A DNA stretch of 64,000 bases from Sphingomonadaceae bacterium (GCA_025359445.1 JANYGB010000038.1:27082-91081), one strand, 5' to 3'. Counted from the stretch's first letter, positions 36,626 to 46,845 are shown. The notes: generated by a model not told the origin, from the letters alone. A program made the numbers and translations.

Positions 36626-39562
36626 ATGACAGAAGCCAGCCCAATCTCCGCATTGCCCAAGACATTCGACCCCGCCGCCATCGAGGCGAAGTGGTACGCG
36701 CATTGGGAGGCCAATGGCCTGTTCCGGCCTGAGCGCCCCGACGCAGTGCCCTTCACCATCGTCAACCCGCCGCCCAACGTGACGGGCAGCCTGCACATCG
36801 GCCACGCGCTCGACAATACGTTGCAAGACGTGGTGGTGCGGTACGAGCGGCTGCGCGGCAAGGATGCGCTGTGGGTGGTCGGCACCGATCACGCCGGGAT
36901 CGCGACCCAGATGGTGGTTGAGCGCCAGCTTGAAGCCGCGCAAGACAAGCGCACCAATTACAGCCGCGAGGATTTCATCGCCAAGGTGTGGGCGTGGAAG
37001 GCGGAGAGCGGCGGCACCATCACCCGCCAACTGCGCCGGTTGGGCTGCTCGATGGACTGGTCACGCGAGCAATTCACGATGGACCCGCACTTCACCAAGG
37101 CGGTGGTCAAGGTGTTCGTCGACCTCCACCGCGAGGGGCTGATTTACCGGGATAAACGCCTGGTCAACTGGGACCCCCGGCTCAAGACGGCGATCTCGGA
37201 CCTTGAGGTTGAGACCCGTGAAACCAAGGGCAGCTTCTGGCGCTTTCGCTATCCGTTCGCCGATGGCAGCGGCGCTCTCGAGGTGGCAACGACCCGGCCC
37301 GAGACGATGCTCGCCGATATGTGCGTGGCGGTGAACCCTGAAGACGCGCGCTATCCGGCTGTGATCGGCAAGGATATCATCCAGCCGATCACCGGGCGCA
37401 CGTTCAAGGTCGTGGCCGATGAGCACGCCGATCCGGAACTGGGCAGCGGCGTGGTCAAGATCACGCCCGGGCACGATTTCAACGATTTCGAAGTGGGCAA
37501 GCGCGCCGGGATCAAGCCCGGCGAAATGCTCAACATGTTCGATGCCGAAGCGAAGGTGGTGCAGACTTCTGACGGCTTGGTGCCGCAGGAATTCCTCGGT
37601 CTCGACCGGTTCGTTGCCCGCAAGCTGGTGGTGGAACGGATGAAGGAGCTCGGTTTCCTGATCCCGCATCTCGATAAGGATGGCGGGGAACACGACGCCG
37701 AACCGCGCACGATCCAGACGCCGTTCGGCGACCGCGGCGGGGTTGAGATCGAGCCGTGGCTGACTGACCAGTGGTACGTCAACGCCGCTGAACTCGCCAA
37801 GGAACCCATCGCCGCAGTGCGTGACGGGCGGATCGAGATTGTGCCCAAGACCTGGGAGAAAACCTGGTTCAACTGGATGGAGAATATCCAGCCGTGGTGT
37901 GTCAGCCGCCAGCTGTGGTGGGGGCATCGGATTCCGGCTTGGTATGGGCCGACTGCTGACGAATTGACAGATTTGGAGGTCCTGCAGCAAAGCCTGCCGA
38001 ACTCTGACGGAACGCCAATCACCTTAGTCGCCAAGAATCTTCAACCCTTCGTCGCTTACGACCAACATGAGGCTGCGTCAGGAGCTGAGGCATTCTACGG
38101 TCCGCAGTACCGGATCGTTTTCGATGACGGCCCCGCGCGGGCGATCAACAATACAATCCATCTAGTTCGCGACAATGACGTCCTCGACACCTGGTTCTCT
38201 TCCGCGCTGTGGCCGTTTGCCACGCTGGGCTGGCCGGAAGACCAAAACCCCTCTCCCCTTGCGGGAGAGGGGCAGGCCGCAGGCCAGGGAGAGGGGGCGA
38301 GCGCCGCACCCCTCTCTCCCTCGCTCGCTCCGCTCGCATTTCCCTCCCCCGCGAGGGGGGAGGGGCTTTTGGCCAAGCACTACCCCAACGATCTGCTGAT
38401 CTCCGGCTTCGACATCCTGTTCTTCTGGGACGCGCGGATGGCGATGCAGGGGATGCATTTCATGGGCAAAGCGCCGTGGAAGCGGCTGTATCTGCACGGC
38501 CTAGTCCGCGCGGCAGACGGCCAGAAAATGTCCAAGAGCAAAGGCAACGTGGTCGATCCGCTGCTGCTGATCGACCAGTACGGCGCGGATGCGCTGCGGT
38601 TCTTCATGGCTTCGATGGAAAGCCAGGGCCGTGATGTCAAAATGGACGAGCGCCGGGTCGAAGGCTACCGCAATTTCGCCACGAAACTGTGGAATGCGGC
38701 GCGGTTCTGCCAGTCGAACGGTATTACAGCCTCAACCCAAATCGCTGCTCCCGCGGCGACCAGCGCGGTCAACAAATGGATCATCGGCGAGGTCAGCGAG
38801 ACCCTCACCGCGCTCGATGCCGCGATGGCCGAACTGCGTTTCGACGCGGCTGCGAACACCATCTACCACTTCGTCTGGGACCAGTTTTGTGACTGGTACA
38901 TCGAGCTGATCAAGGGCAGTTTCGACGAGGAGACCAAGGCGGTCGCCGGCTGGGTGCTCGACCAGATTTTGGTGATGCTCCACCCGTTCATGCCGTTTGT
39001 TACCGAGGAGCTGTGGAGCAAGCTGGGTGACCGGGCTCACTATCCGCTGATCACGGCGAAGTGGCCCGAGCCGGGAGTTGGGGTGGATAATGAGGCGAAG
39101 GCCGAGGCGGAGTGGGTAATTGCGCTGGTTGGCAATTTGCGCACAGCCAAGAATGAGCTCGGGATCGCGCCGGGCGCAAAGCTGGATGCCTATCTGCCCG
39201 AACCCAGCGCAGCAACGCGCGGGATCATCGAACGAAATGGCGGCGCGCTCGAACGGCTTGCGCGGCTTAATGGCATTCGCTTCGAACCTGCGCCCGCTGG
39301 CGCGGCGATGCAGATTGGTGCGGGCGATGCGAATGTGGTGATCCCACTCGAAGGCGTGATCGACATCGCGGCCGAAAAGATCCGTCTGACCAAAGCGCTC
39401 GAAGCCTCGACCAAGGAAGCCAAGGCACTCGAAGGCCGCCTCTCCAATCCGTCCTTCGTCGAAAAGGCCAAGCCCGAGGCGGTTGACAAGGCCCGCGCGG
39501 ATCATGCCATGCACGCGGCCGAGGCGACACGGCTCGCGGCGGCACTGGCGCGCTTGGGATAG
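36626..39562 (+). CDS. valS: Valyl-tRNA synthetase
   Basis: Class I aminoacyl-tRNA synthetase, 978 residues. HIGH-type motif in [20 protein letters not shown] in [14 protein letters not shown], editing domain, and a C-terminal coiled coil. The ATG at 36626 begins [16 protein letters not shown]. Odd point: residues about 540-582 (LGWPED then [12 protein letters not shown]...PARGEG then [10 protein letters not shown]) are not part of any ValRS; they are the translation of a palindromic repeat inserted in frame just before the KMSKS half of the catalytic domain. Confidence 0.97.
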   Translation: MTEASPISALPKTFDPAAIEAKWYAHWEANGLFRPERPDAVPFTIVNPPPNVTGSLHIGHALDNTLQDVVVRYERLRGKDALWVVGTDHAGIATQMVVERQLEAAQDKRTNYSREDFIAKVWAWKAESGGTITRQLRRLGCSMDWSREQFTMDPHFTKAVVKVFVDLHREGLIYRDKRLVNWDPRLKTAISDLEVETRETKGSFWRFRYPFADGSGALEVATTRPETMLADMCVAVNPEDARYPAVIGKDIIQPITGRTFKVVADEHADPELGSGVVKITPGHDFNDFEVGKRAGIKPGEMLNMFDAEAKVVQTSDGLVPQEFLGLDRFVARKLVVERMKELGFLIPHLDKDGGEHDAEPRTIQTPFGDRGGVEIEPWLTDQWYVNAAELAKEPIAAVRDGRIEIVPKTWEKTWFNWMENIQPWCVSRQLWWGHRIPAWYGPTADELTDLEVLQQSLPNSDGTPITLVAKNLQPFVAYDQHEAASGAEAFYGPQYRIVFDDGPARAINNTIHLVRDNDVLDTWFSSALWPFATLGWPEDQNPSPLAGEGQAAGQGEGASAAPLSPSLAPLAFPSPARGEGLLAKHYPNDLLISGFDILFFWDARMAMQGMHFMGKAPWKRLYLHGLVRAADGQKMSKSKGNVVDPLLLIDQYGADALRFFMASMESQGRDVKMDERRVEGYRNFATKLWNAARFCQSNGITASTQIAAPAATSAVNKWIIGEVSETLTALDAAMAELRFDAAANTIYHFVWDQFCDWYIELIKGSFDEETKAVAGWVLDQILVMLHPFMPFVTEELWSKLGDRAHYPLITAKWPEPGVGVDNEAKAEAEWVIALVGNLRTAKNELGIAPGAKLDAYLPEPSAATRGIIERNGGALERLARLNGIRFEPAPAGAAMQIGAGDANVVIPLEGVIDIAAEKIRLTKALEASTKEAKALEGRLSNPSFVEKAKPEAVDKARADHAMHAAEATRLAAALARLG
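38244..38370. repeat. Palindromic element inserted in frame inside valS
   Basis: About 127 bases with near-perfect inverted ends AAAACCCCTCTCCCC and GGGGAGGGGCTTTT, and internal stems such as CCCCTCTCCC / GGGAGAGGGG (38248-38272). Composition and arrangement match the intergenic repeats in this window, but here it is translated to a Pro/Ala/Gly/Ser-rich stretch of about 42 residues. Confidence 0.85.
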
Positions 39563-39703
39563 TTCCTCCCCCTTGGGGGAGGGGGACCATCCGCAGGATG
39601 GTGAAGGGGCACAGGCCGGTGGTCCTGCCCTCTCGAAGTCGGGACCACTTGCCTGTGCCCCTCCACCAGCTTCGCTGGTCCCCCTCCCCGTTCCGGGGAG
39701 GAA
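39563..39703. repeat. GC-rich palindromic intergenic repeat after valS
   Basis: 141 bases with perfect 9-bp inverted ends TTCCTCCCC / GGGGAGGAA. It contains CCCCCTTGGGGGAGGGGGAC, as in the element at 15551-15623, plus internal short stems (CCATCCGCAGGATGG, CCAGCTTCGCTGG). It starts immediately after the valS stop codon. Confidence 0.88.
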
Positions 39704-39747
39704 TGCCTCTGTCCTACTCCCGCCAAATCTGCGAAGGAGCGCCCGCC

Positions 39748-39849
39748 ATGCTCGCCCAGACCACCCCATTTTGCGTCCTTGCCAAGCCGTCGCGGACCGG
39801 CATTGTTTTTTCCATTAAGACAGTGGTCCAAGGGGTGCGACGGGCATGA
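39748..39849 (+). CDS. Possible 33-residue peptide upstream of queE
   Basis: Short open frame starting ATG 39748 with GAAGGAG at 39733-39739 at a suitable distance, ending in TGA that overlaps the queE start (ATGA at 39846-39849). The peptide (starts MLAQTTPFCVLAK, ends VVQGVRRA) has no recognised domain. It could be a leader that couples translation into queE, or chance. Confidence 0.3.
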   Translation: MLAQTTPFCVLAKPSRTGIVFSIKTVVQGVRRA

Positions 39850-40580
39850 CCCTCACCCTCGCCACCACGACCCCCGGTGAACCCGAGATCTTCGCCTCGC
39901 TCCAAGGCGAAGGCCGCTCGGCTGGCCTGCCCTGCACTTTCGTGCGGCTGTCGCGGTGTAACCTTGCCTGCACCTGGTGCGATACTGCCTACACCTGGCA
40001 CTTCGACGGCGACGAGCGCCCGCACCGCGATAGCGTTACCTTCGAACGCACGGCCAATCAGGTCGTGCTGAGCGAAGCCGAAGTCGCTGCGCGGATTCTG
40101 GCGCTGGGCGGCAACCGGCTGGTCATCACCGGCGGCGAGCCGCTGCTGCAGGGCGCGCAATTGGCGCGGATGGTGGCTTTGCTGGAGGGCCACGCGATCG
40201 AAGTGGAGACCAACGGCACTGTTGCGCCGCATTCCGATCTGGCCCCGCTGGTGGATCAATACAATGTCAGCCCAAAGCTCAAGCATTCGGGCAATCCCGC
40301 TGAAATCGCTCTGCTTTCCGAGCGACTGCACACCTGGAAAAACGAACCTAAAGCAAACTTCAAGTTTGTGATTGCGGCCCCCGAAGACCTCGCCGAAGTG
40401 CTTGAGCTGCAAGCTATCTACGCCATCCCCGCCGCGCGCATTCAGGTAATGCCCGAGGGCACCACCAGCGGCGCCATCCGCGTCCGCAGTGCATGGCTCG
40501 CACCCTTGGCGCTTGACCATGGGCTGGGGTTCAGCGACCGGCTGCATATTCACCTCTACGGGGATACGCGCGGCACATGA
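39846..40580 (+). CDS. queE: 7-carboxy-7-deazaguanine synthase
   Basis: Radical SAM enzyme of queuosine/7-deazapurine synthesis, converting 6-carboxy-tetrahydropterin to 7-carboxy-7-deazaguanine. 244 residues. Cys38, Cys42 and Cys45 in RCNLACTWCDTAY form the CxxxCxxC iron-sulfur site; SLQGEGRSAG, ITGGEPLLQ and VETNGT are family hallmarks. No queC, queD or queF is nearby. The stop overlaps the MATE gene start. Confidence 0.94.
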   Translation: MTLTLATTTPGEPEIFASLQGEGRSAGLPCTFVRLSRCNLACTWCDTAYTWHFDGDERPHRDSVTFERTANQVVLSEAEVAARILALGGNRLVITGGEPLLQGAQLARMVALLEGHAIEVETNGTVAPHSDLAPLVDQYNVSPKLKHSGNPAEIALLSERLHTWKNEPKANFKFVIAAPEDLAEVLELQAIYAIPAARIQVMPEGTTSGAIRVRSAWLAPLALDHGLGFSDRLHIHLYGDTRGT

Positions 40581-41994
40581 CCGAGGACATTCCACCCGCC
40601 CCGCCGCAACGCGCAGGCGCACCGCAACGCGGCGACCTCACCCAAGGTCCGCTGTTCAAAACACTCGTGCTGTTCTCGCTGCCGGTGCTGCTCGGCAATA
40701 TTCTGCAAAGCCTCAACGCGTCAGTTAACACGGTCTGGATCGGGCGGCTGCTGGGCGAGGATGCGCTGGCCGCAACCTCAAGCTCGAACATCGTCATGTT
40801 TCTGGTCTTCGCCGCGATCTTCGGGATCAGCATGGCGACCACGGTGCACGTTGGCCGGTACTTCGGCGCGCATAACATCGATGCCATGCGCAAGACTTTC
40901 GGCGCGGGGCTGGGGCTGTGCCTGATGCTGTCCGCGGGGATCGCGCTGATCGGCTGGATATTGGCACCCAATCTGCTCGGACTGCTCAACCTGCCCGGCA
41001 CCTCGCAGCACTTCGCGCTCGATTACCTCAGGGTGATCTTCCTGGTCCTGCCGGGGATGACACTGACCGTGCTGGTTTCCAGCGCGATGCGCGGCTGCGG
41101 TGATTCGCGCACGCCGCTGTACTTCCAGATCCTCACCGTCATTCTCGATATCGGGCTCAACCCGCTGTTCATCGCCGGGATCGGCCCGTTCCCCAAACTC
41201 GGGATCATCGGCGCGGCGATTGCCACCGCGATCGCCACCTTGACTGGCCTGGCCGGACTGATGGGCTGGATCTACTGGCGCGACCTGCCGATCCGGCTGA
41301 AGGGCCGCGAGCTGGCCTACCTGTGGCCGGCGCGCGAGGAGCTTAAATACTTGATCATGAAAGGCGTGCCGATGGGCTTTCAGATGCTGGTCATCTCGGG
41401 TGCGGGAGTGATCATGATCGGGCTGATCAACAAAGAGGGGATCGATTACGCCGCCGGTTATGGCGCGCTGTTGCAGCTGTGGAACTATATCCAGATGCCG
41501 GGTCTGGCGATCAGTGCGGCGGTCAGCGCGATGGTTGCGCAGCATATCGGCGCGCGCCGTGAAGCCCGGGTCGATCCGATCACTTGGGCCGAACGGGATC
41601 GAACGTTGCGATCACGCTGGCCTTGATCGTGTTGATGCTGGTGTTCGGGCGGCCCTTGCTGGCGCTGTTCCTGGGCGCGGACAGCCCGGCCATCCCGGTC
41701 AGCCTGCACGTCCAGAACATGGCGATCTGGACCTACGCTCCGTTCGCGGTGACGATCGTGCTGTTCGGCACTCTGCGCAGCTATGGCGTGGTGATCGCGC
41801 AGATCGCGATCCTGTTCTTCGCGATGTATGCGGTGCGGCTGGGGGCCTATGTCCTGCTTTACCCGCAGCTTGGCCCCGATGCCTTGTGGTGGTCGCTCAA
41901 CATCAGTTCGGTGGTGACCATGGCGCTGACCATAGCGGTCTATTTCTACAGCGGCTGGCGTGCGCCGATGCTGGCGCGGGTGGCGGAGGGGTAA
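40577..41994 (+). pseudogene. MATE family efflux transporter, frameshifted
   Basis: Na+- or H+-driven multidrug exporter gene broken by one frameshift. The first frame (40577-41626) gives about 335 good residues: FSLPVLLGNILQSLNASVNTVWIG, then helices through MVAQHIGARREARVDPITWA, and then leaves the family. The rest continues in another frame from about 41590 (GSNVAITLALIVLMLVFGRPLLALFLG to YSGWRAPMLARVAEG). Adding one G in the GCCGAACGGG stretch near 41590 would restore TWAGTGSNVAITL. Either a real one-base deletion or a sequencing error. It begins overlapping queE and is convergent with the HerA-like gene. Confidence 0.85.
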
Positions 41995-41995
41995 C

Positions 41996-43693
41996 TTACC
42001 GGCCCTGCGCGCGCCAGCGCTGGACAGTGCGGTGGACCATTTCCTCCTCCCCGCCCGAGCTGTTCCACAGGTCGGAGAACGAAGGGTCGGCGCTGGCCGG
42101 GCGCTTCATTTCCTCGAGCTCGTCGAAGCTGACGCGGATCGGGATCGACACGCCCTCGCCGCAGATGATGCATTCGCGGTTGCGCAAGGCCGGGATCGAA
42201 TCGAGGAAGCCGCGCGCGCCTTCGGGCATCGCCGCCTTGACGAAGGCCTGATCCCGGTCGTTGTTGAGCCGCATCGAGATGATCGTGCCGCACTGCGAGA
42301 GCACGCCTTCGGCCAGATCTGATGGGCGCTGCGTGATCAGGCCAAGCGATACGCCGTATTTGCGGCCTTCCTTGGCAATCCGGCTGAGGATCTTGCCGAC
42401 CGAAGAGCCGTCCGAATTCTTCTCATTAGGCACATACCGATGCGCTTCCTCGCACACCAGCAGCACCGGCCGCGTGGTTTCATCGCGCGACCAGATCGCA
42501 AAATCGAATACCAGCCGGCTCAGCACCGCCACCACGGTGCTGGTCACGTCCGACGGGACGCCCGAGACGTCGATGATCGAGATCGGCTTGCCCTTGCTCG
42601 GCATGCGGAAAATCTTGGCGATGAATTCGGCCATTGTATCGCCGACCAGCATGCCCGAGAACAGGAACTGATAACGCGGATCGGCCTTGAGTTCGTCGAT
42701 CTTGGTCCGGACCCGCATGAACGGAGCCGAAGACGTTGCCTTGTCGAGCTTGCCCATCTCGGTCTGGATCATGTTGGTCAGATCGGACAGCAGGTAGGGG
42801 ATCGGCGAATCAACGGTGATCTTGCCCATAGAATCTGCCAGACGATTTTTGGAACGCGCCGCGAGCAGGCATTTGGACAGGATGTCCATGTCTTCCTGCC
42901 GGTCGTTACCCGAAGAGGTCAGGAACACTTCGCAGTGTTCCTCGAAATTCATCAGCCAATAGGGCATCTGCAGGTTCGACACGTCGAAGATCATGCCAGT
43001 CTTTTTGAACGCGGCCGAATATTCGCCGTGTGGATCTATCATCACGATATGCCCTTCGGGGGCATGTTCGCAGATCCGGTGCAGGATCAGCGCGGCGCTG
43101 GTCGATTTGCCGGTGCCGGTCGAGCCGAGCAGCGCAAAGTGCTTGCCCAGCATCGCATCGACGTAAAGCCCGGCGCGAATATCCTTGGTCGGGAACACCG
43201 TCCCGACCTGGATGCTGGTGCGCCCATCGCTGGCATAGATCTGTTTGAGGTCGTTGCTGGTGGCGGGGTATACCAGCGCGCCCGGGATCGGGTAGCGGGT
43301 CACACCGCGGCGGAAGCTGTGGATGCGGCCGGTAAGCCGTTCTTCATCGCCTTCGCCCAGAAAATCGATATTGGCCATAATTCCGCCGGGGGTTTTGGAA
43401 TCCTGGCGCTGGGTGCGGACCGAGGCAAGCAGCCAGCCCTTGCCGACGCGGATCTTGACTTGGCTGCCGACTTGCCCGGCCAGCGCGATCGAGGGGTCTT
43501 CATCAGCCGTGCATTCCTGCAACCGCTGCAAGTCGAGCGCAATGGCTGAACCGGATCCGGCGATTTCGAGCACGACCCCGATCGGTTCGCGGGCATTGTC
43601 GAGTTGCTGCTCGGTTTCGGCCGCTTCAGCCGGGATTTCCCCTGCCATCGCCGCGCGTGCATTGCCAAACCCGTGTCCGCTCATATCGTTCAT
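41996..43693 (-). CDS. HerA-like ATPase (DUF87 domain)
   Basis: FtsK/HerA-superfamily P-loop ATPase of about 565 residues. An N-terminal beta-barrel-like domain (VGVVLEIAGSGSAIALDL to YPIPGALVYPAT), Walker A LLGSTGTGKST at residues 188-198, IDPHGEYSAAF, Walker B VLLVCEEAHRYVP, and sensor LITQRPSDLAEGVLSQCGT. It resembles HerA helicases that work with the NurA nuclease, but no nurA is adjacent. It may act in DNA end processing or as a stand-alone translocase. Several Met starts (43711, 43693, 43684) are possible. Confidence 0.88.
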   Translation of the reverse strand: MNDMSGHGFGNARAAMAGEIPAEAAETEQQLDNAREPIGVVLEIAGSGSAIALDLQRLQECTADEDPSIALAGQVGSQVKIRVGKGWLLASVRTQRQDSKTPGGIMANIDFLGEGDEERLTGRIHSFRRGVTRYPIPGALVYPATSNDLKQIYASDGRTSIQVGTVFPTKDIRAGLYVDAMLGKHFALLGSTGTGKSTSAALILHRICEHAPEGHIVMIDPHGEYSAAFKKTGMIFDVSNLQMPYWLMNFEEHCEVFLTSSGNDRQEDMDILSKCLLAARSKNRLADSMGKITVDSPIPYLLSDLTNMIQTEMGKLDKATSSAPFMRVRTKIDELKADPRYQFLFSGMLVGDTMAEFIAKIFRMPSKGKPISIIDVSGVPSDVTSTVVAVLSRLVFDFAIWSRDETTRPVLLVCEEAHRYVPNEKNSDGSSVGKILSRIAKEGRKYGVSLGLITQRPSDLAEGVLSQCGTIISMRLNNDRDQAFVKAAMPEGARGFLDSIPALRNRECIICGEGVSIPIRVSFDELEEMKRPASADPSFSDLWNSSGGEEEMVHRTVQRWRAQGR

Positions 43694-43798
43694 CACTGCG
43701 ACCAGCCCCAAGCCGCCAGCATCGAGTGCTGACCCCCGGGGGGTAAGCCAGAGCAGTTAAGATTGGCCTAAGTGGAGGGAGTTGCGTCGCTCCCAAAC

Positions 43799-43913
43799 CC
43801 GTTCATGGTGAGGAGGGACTGAGCACCTGCGAAGGCCCGTCTCGAACCACCGCCCGCGCGCGGTCCTTCGAGACGCGGCTTCGCTATGCTTTGCCGCTCC
43901 TCAGGACGAACGG
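43799..43913. repeat. Palindromic intergenic repeat upstream of the HerA-like gene
   Basis: Ends are inverted copies (CCGTTCATG-type at the left, CGAACGG at the right), with an internal pair GTCTCGAACCAC / TTCGAGACG. It contains GTCCTTCGAGACGC and CTCCTCAGGACGAACGG, sharing the CCTTCGA...CAGGA pattern with the short element in rnpB. It lies in a gap of about 270 bases with no gene; nothing else was recognised there. Confidence 0.75.
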
Positions 43914-43962
43914 ATGTTGGAGATTTAACACAAGGTCACAAGCCTTGTTAAGCAAGGCCCGA

Positions 43963-44715
43963 TTACACAAGCGCGAACAGACGCCCGGCAATGAACCCCA
44001 TGCCAACCGACAGCGCGACTGCGAGCAACCCATAGAAAAACCCGTCGTCCTGCGCGAATTGCGCCACCAGCCGTTCGAACCCCTGCTTCTTGACCACCAC
44101 CCGGCTGATTGCAGAGGCGACCACCCGGCCGTGATTTATCGCAAAGGTTTCAGCAGTGTAAGTTCCGGTCTGAACCGACGAGGGCAGCGCGATGCGGGCT
44201 TGGTACAATACCTGCTGGCTGATGGTGACCCCGCGCGAATCTTCCTTGTAAAGGCTTTCGCGGGTCATCAAATCAACCAGGCCCGAAGACATCCGTGCCT
44301 GCTCTTTGGGATCGTAAGATCCTATCGGCGATAGCTGCAACCACGGCAAGCCGAGCTCATAAATGGCGGCGGTCTTGTCATCGATGATTTTGGCGATGGG
44401 CTTGGACGAGGCAACCGCGAAAAAGGTCGGGGCGGAGCGGAACTCAGCGCTGTCGGCATTGACCCAGATGCCGGCAAAGCGGCTCTTTTCGCGCAACACG
44501 ATCGAGCGGGTCGGGCCCTTGAGCACCACCACGATATCGTAGTCTTGCCCGGCGCGGGTACCTTCTGGCGTAAGTATTGCGCCGAACAACAAAAGCTCGG
44601 TACCACGAAAGCCCTGGCGGACTTGTACCTCGTGCTGCGACACTTCGGGGACCAGGATCGGATCGCGCGCGGCGGTCAGGAACAGCAGCGCGAGGAGCAG
44701 GACCAGCCGCTTCAT
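43963..44715 (-). CDS. TIGR02186 family membrane-anchored protein
   Basis: About 250 residues with an N-terminal signal (RLVLLLALLFLTAARD), a beta-rich periplasmic domain (VSQHEVQVRQGFRGTELLLFGAI, YDIVVVLKGPTRSIVLREKSR), and a C-terminal membrane helix (GFFYGLLAVALSVGMGFIAGRLFALV). This is the alphaproteobacterial family always seen beside a sulfite-exporter-like permease, as here: its ATG overlaps the stop of the TauE/SafE gene. Probably an accessory subunit of that transporter; mechanism unknown. Confidence 0.88.
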   Translation of the reverse strand: MKRLVLLLALLFLTAARDPILVPEVSQHEVQVRQGFRGTELLLFGAILTPEGTRAGQDYDIVVVLKGPTRSIVLREKSRFAGIWVNADSAEFRSAPTFFAVASSKPIAKIIDDKTAAIYELGLPWLQLSPIGSYDPKEQARMSSGLVDLMTRESLYKEDSRGVTISQQVLYQARIALPSSVQTGTYTAETFAINHGRVVASAISRVVVKKQGFERLVAQFAQDDGFFYGLLAVALSVGMGFIAGRLFALV

Positions 44716-45626
44716 GACGGCATCACCGAATAGATCTCATCGGGCCGCCAGCCCAGCCCCAGCGCCATCCGCGCCGCGACCACCAGCACGATCGCCGCGA
44801 GCCCGAACCGCAACCATGCGGCGGGAAATTTCTGCGCGAGCTGCGCCCCGATCTGCGCGCCCGAGACCGAGCCGATCAGCAGCAGGACCGCGAGCACGAT
44901 ATCGACCGCCTTGGTGGTCAGCGAATGCATCATCGTCGTCGCCATAGTCACGAACAGGATCTGGAACAGCGAGGTCCCGACCACGACATTGGCGCTCATC
45001 CCGAGGATATAGAGCATGGCGGGGACCAGCACGAACCCGCCACCGATCCCCATCAGCATGGTCAAGGTGCCGGTCAGCACCCCCAACAGCAGCGGCGCGA
45101 ACGGAGAGATGTACAGCCCCGAGCGGTAGAAGCGCCAGCGCAGCGGCAAGCTTGCGACCATCGGGTGATGACGGCGCTTGCGGGCGGGGACTGCTATCCC
45201 GGACTTCTGCGCTTGCAACGTCTGCCAGCTTTCGCGCGCCATTATCGTGCCGATCGAGCCGAGCAGCACGACGTAGAGGATGTTGATTACCACATCGATC
45301 TGGCCCCACGCCTGGAGCAGGCTGAACAGAACTGCGCCGATGCCGGTGCCGATGATCCCGCCTGCTACCAGCACCGCGCCCATCTGGTAATCGACCCCGC
45401 CGCGCCGCGAATGAGCGAACACGCCCGAGACGCTAGCTCCGGTGACCTGGCTCGCGGCGGATGCGGCGGCAACGGTGGGCGGGATGCCGTAGAAGATCAT
45501 CAGCGGAGTGGTCAGAAACCCGCCGCCCACGCCGAACATGCCCGACAGGATGCCCGTCAGCGTGCCCAGCGCGACGATGACCAGGCCATTGACCGAAAGG
45601 TTGGCAATCGGAAGGTAAACATCCAT
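44712..45626 (-). CDS. TauE/SafE family sulfite exporter-like permease
   Basis: 304-residue membrane protein with about eight helices in two halves, each with the glycine-rich family motif (GMFGVGGGFLTTPLMIFYGIPP near 30-50 and LMGIGGGFVLVPAMLYILGM in the second half). The family moves sulfite, sulfoacetate or other organosulfur anions. It is coupled by ATGA to the TIGR02186 gene. The substrate is not shown by the sequence. Confidence 0.92.
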   Translation of the reverse strand: MDVYLPIANLSVNGLVIVALGTLTGILSGMFGVGGGFLTTPLMIFYGIPPTVAAASAASQVTGASVSGVFAHSRRGGVDYQMGAVLVAGGIIGTGIGAVLFSLLQAWGQIDVVINILYVVLLGSIGTIMARESWQTLQAQKSGIAVPARKRRHHPMVASLPLRWRFYRSGLYISPFAPLLLGVLTGTLTMLMGIGGGFVLVPAMLYILGMSANVVVGTSLFQILFVTMATTMMHSLTTKAVDIVLAVLLLIGSVSGAQIGAQLAQKFPAAWLRFGLAAIVLVVAARMALGLGWRPDEIYSVMPS

Positions 45627-45678
45627 GCGTCGCCTTACGGCCTAGGCCATTGTCGCGGCAAAAAGAAGGGCGCTGGCG

Positions 45679-46845
45679 CTAGAATCCGGCGGACAGCGTA
45701 ACGACCGGTCCGGACCCCGGCGCGGCGTTGCCACCGACCCGCCAGCGATAGTCAGCCGAGAGCCGCGTTGTCACCGGGCCGAGGTGGAATGACACTGTCG
45801 CGGTTGGCCCGACATCGAGCCGACTCGCGCCGCGCTGAACCCCGCCCCAGACCCCGCCGCCAGCACGCAGTTCAAAGCCGATCGCGTGCACCAGCGGCTT
45901 TTCCAGCCGGGCCTGCCCATCGACAAACGCGGTCGATCCGCGCCCGCCGACATAGCCCGCCTGAACATAAGCCTCGGCGCGGGTGCCGAGCGGCAGCCGC
46001 GCGGGCGGCAATTCGCTGACCAAGGCGGCGGCCGGGCGGATGATGGTGCCGCTGGTGGTGCGGGTCACCCGGCCCTCGGTCATCAACCGCACCGGCAGCC
46101 CCGGGATCGGTCGGAACGAAAAGCCCAGCGCGACTTCCTCGCCGCGTGGACGCTCAATCCCGCTCGATCCGCGTACGTACAGCGCCGGGCTCAACTTGCT
46201 TCCAGGAGCCAGAAAATAGCGCAGGATCAGCCCGCTTTGGCTGCCACCGTAGAACCCCGCCGGGATCACCGCGCCGGGCAAACCAGCACCGGGCGCGTTG
46301 AAAATGTTGCCGCCCGAGCGCAACAGCAACCAACCATCGGCCGACCAGCGCGGCGCGGCGACCCCAGTCGCAGCAAATGGCAGCGGTCGCAGCGCAGCTG
46401 GCGCGGCCATGGCCAGAGCAGGATCGGCCGGGAGCAGGCTCATCGCTTCCAGCCACAGTTCCTGATGCGCAGCGGCAACGCGCGGCGACAGTCGCTGCGC
46501 GGTTTCGGCAGTACTCGCAGCGGGCAAAGGCGGCGGCGAGGTGGTGGGCGCGGCCAAGGGGGCGGCCAATTGGGCGGGCGGCACTGCCATGGTCGGGCGG
46601 ACGAGCGGCGCAGCTAAGGCGCGCTCCGGCCGGCTTGGCCGGGTCAGGCGGGGTGCTTGATAGGGTGCGAGGACGGTGGCGGGCTGGGGCTTCAGCGCCT
46701 GTGCCTGTGCCTGTGCTGGCGGGGCGGGAGCGACAATCGCCGAACTATCCCACAACGCCGCGCGCGCGCCGACCCAACTGATCAATACCAGCACCAGCGC
46801 GATCAGGGGTTGCCCCCGCCGTCTGACCTGGCTGCGCGGTTTCAA
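45679..46845 (-). CDS. NfrA C-terminal-like outer-membrane protein
   Basis: About 388 residues. Start taken as TTG 46845, whose TTGA overlaps the glycosyltransferase stop. An N-terminal hydrophobic segment (PLIALVLVLISWVGARAAL) is followed by ~100 residues rich in Pro and Ala, then a beta-strand-rich domain with alternating patterns ending VVTLSAGF, typical of an outer-membrane barrel. The segment VQRGASRLDVGPTATV recalls the C-terminal part of phage N4 receptor NfrA. The TPR repeats of full NfrA are not visible. Together with the NfrB-like gene it suggests a secreted polysaccharide machine; the assignment is inferred. Confidence 0.65.
   Translation of the reverse strand: MKPRSQVRRRGQPLIALVLVLISWVGARAALWDSSAIVAPAPPAQAQAQALKPQPATVLAPYQAPRLTRPSRPERALAAPLVRPTMAVPPAQLAAPLAAPTTSPPPLPAASTAETAQRLSPRVAAAHQELWLEAMSLLPADPALAMAAPAALRPLPFAATGVAAPRWSADGWLLLRSGGNIFNAPGAGLPGAVIPAGFYGGSQSGLILRYFLAPGSKLSPALYVRGSSGIERPRGEEVALGFSFRPIPGLPVRLMTEGRVTRTTSGTIIRPAAALVSELPPARLPLGTRAEAYVQAGYVGGRGSTAFVDGQARLEKPLVHAIGFELRAGGGVWGGVQRGASRLDVGPTATVSFHLGPVTTRLSADYRWRVGGNAAPGSGPVVTLSAGF

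Noticed and set aside
41560..41620. Programmed -1 frameshift in the MATE gene
   Set aside because: No X XXY YYZ slippery heptamer followed by a stable stem was seen, so a mutation or sequencing error is the simpler explanation.
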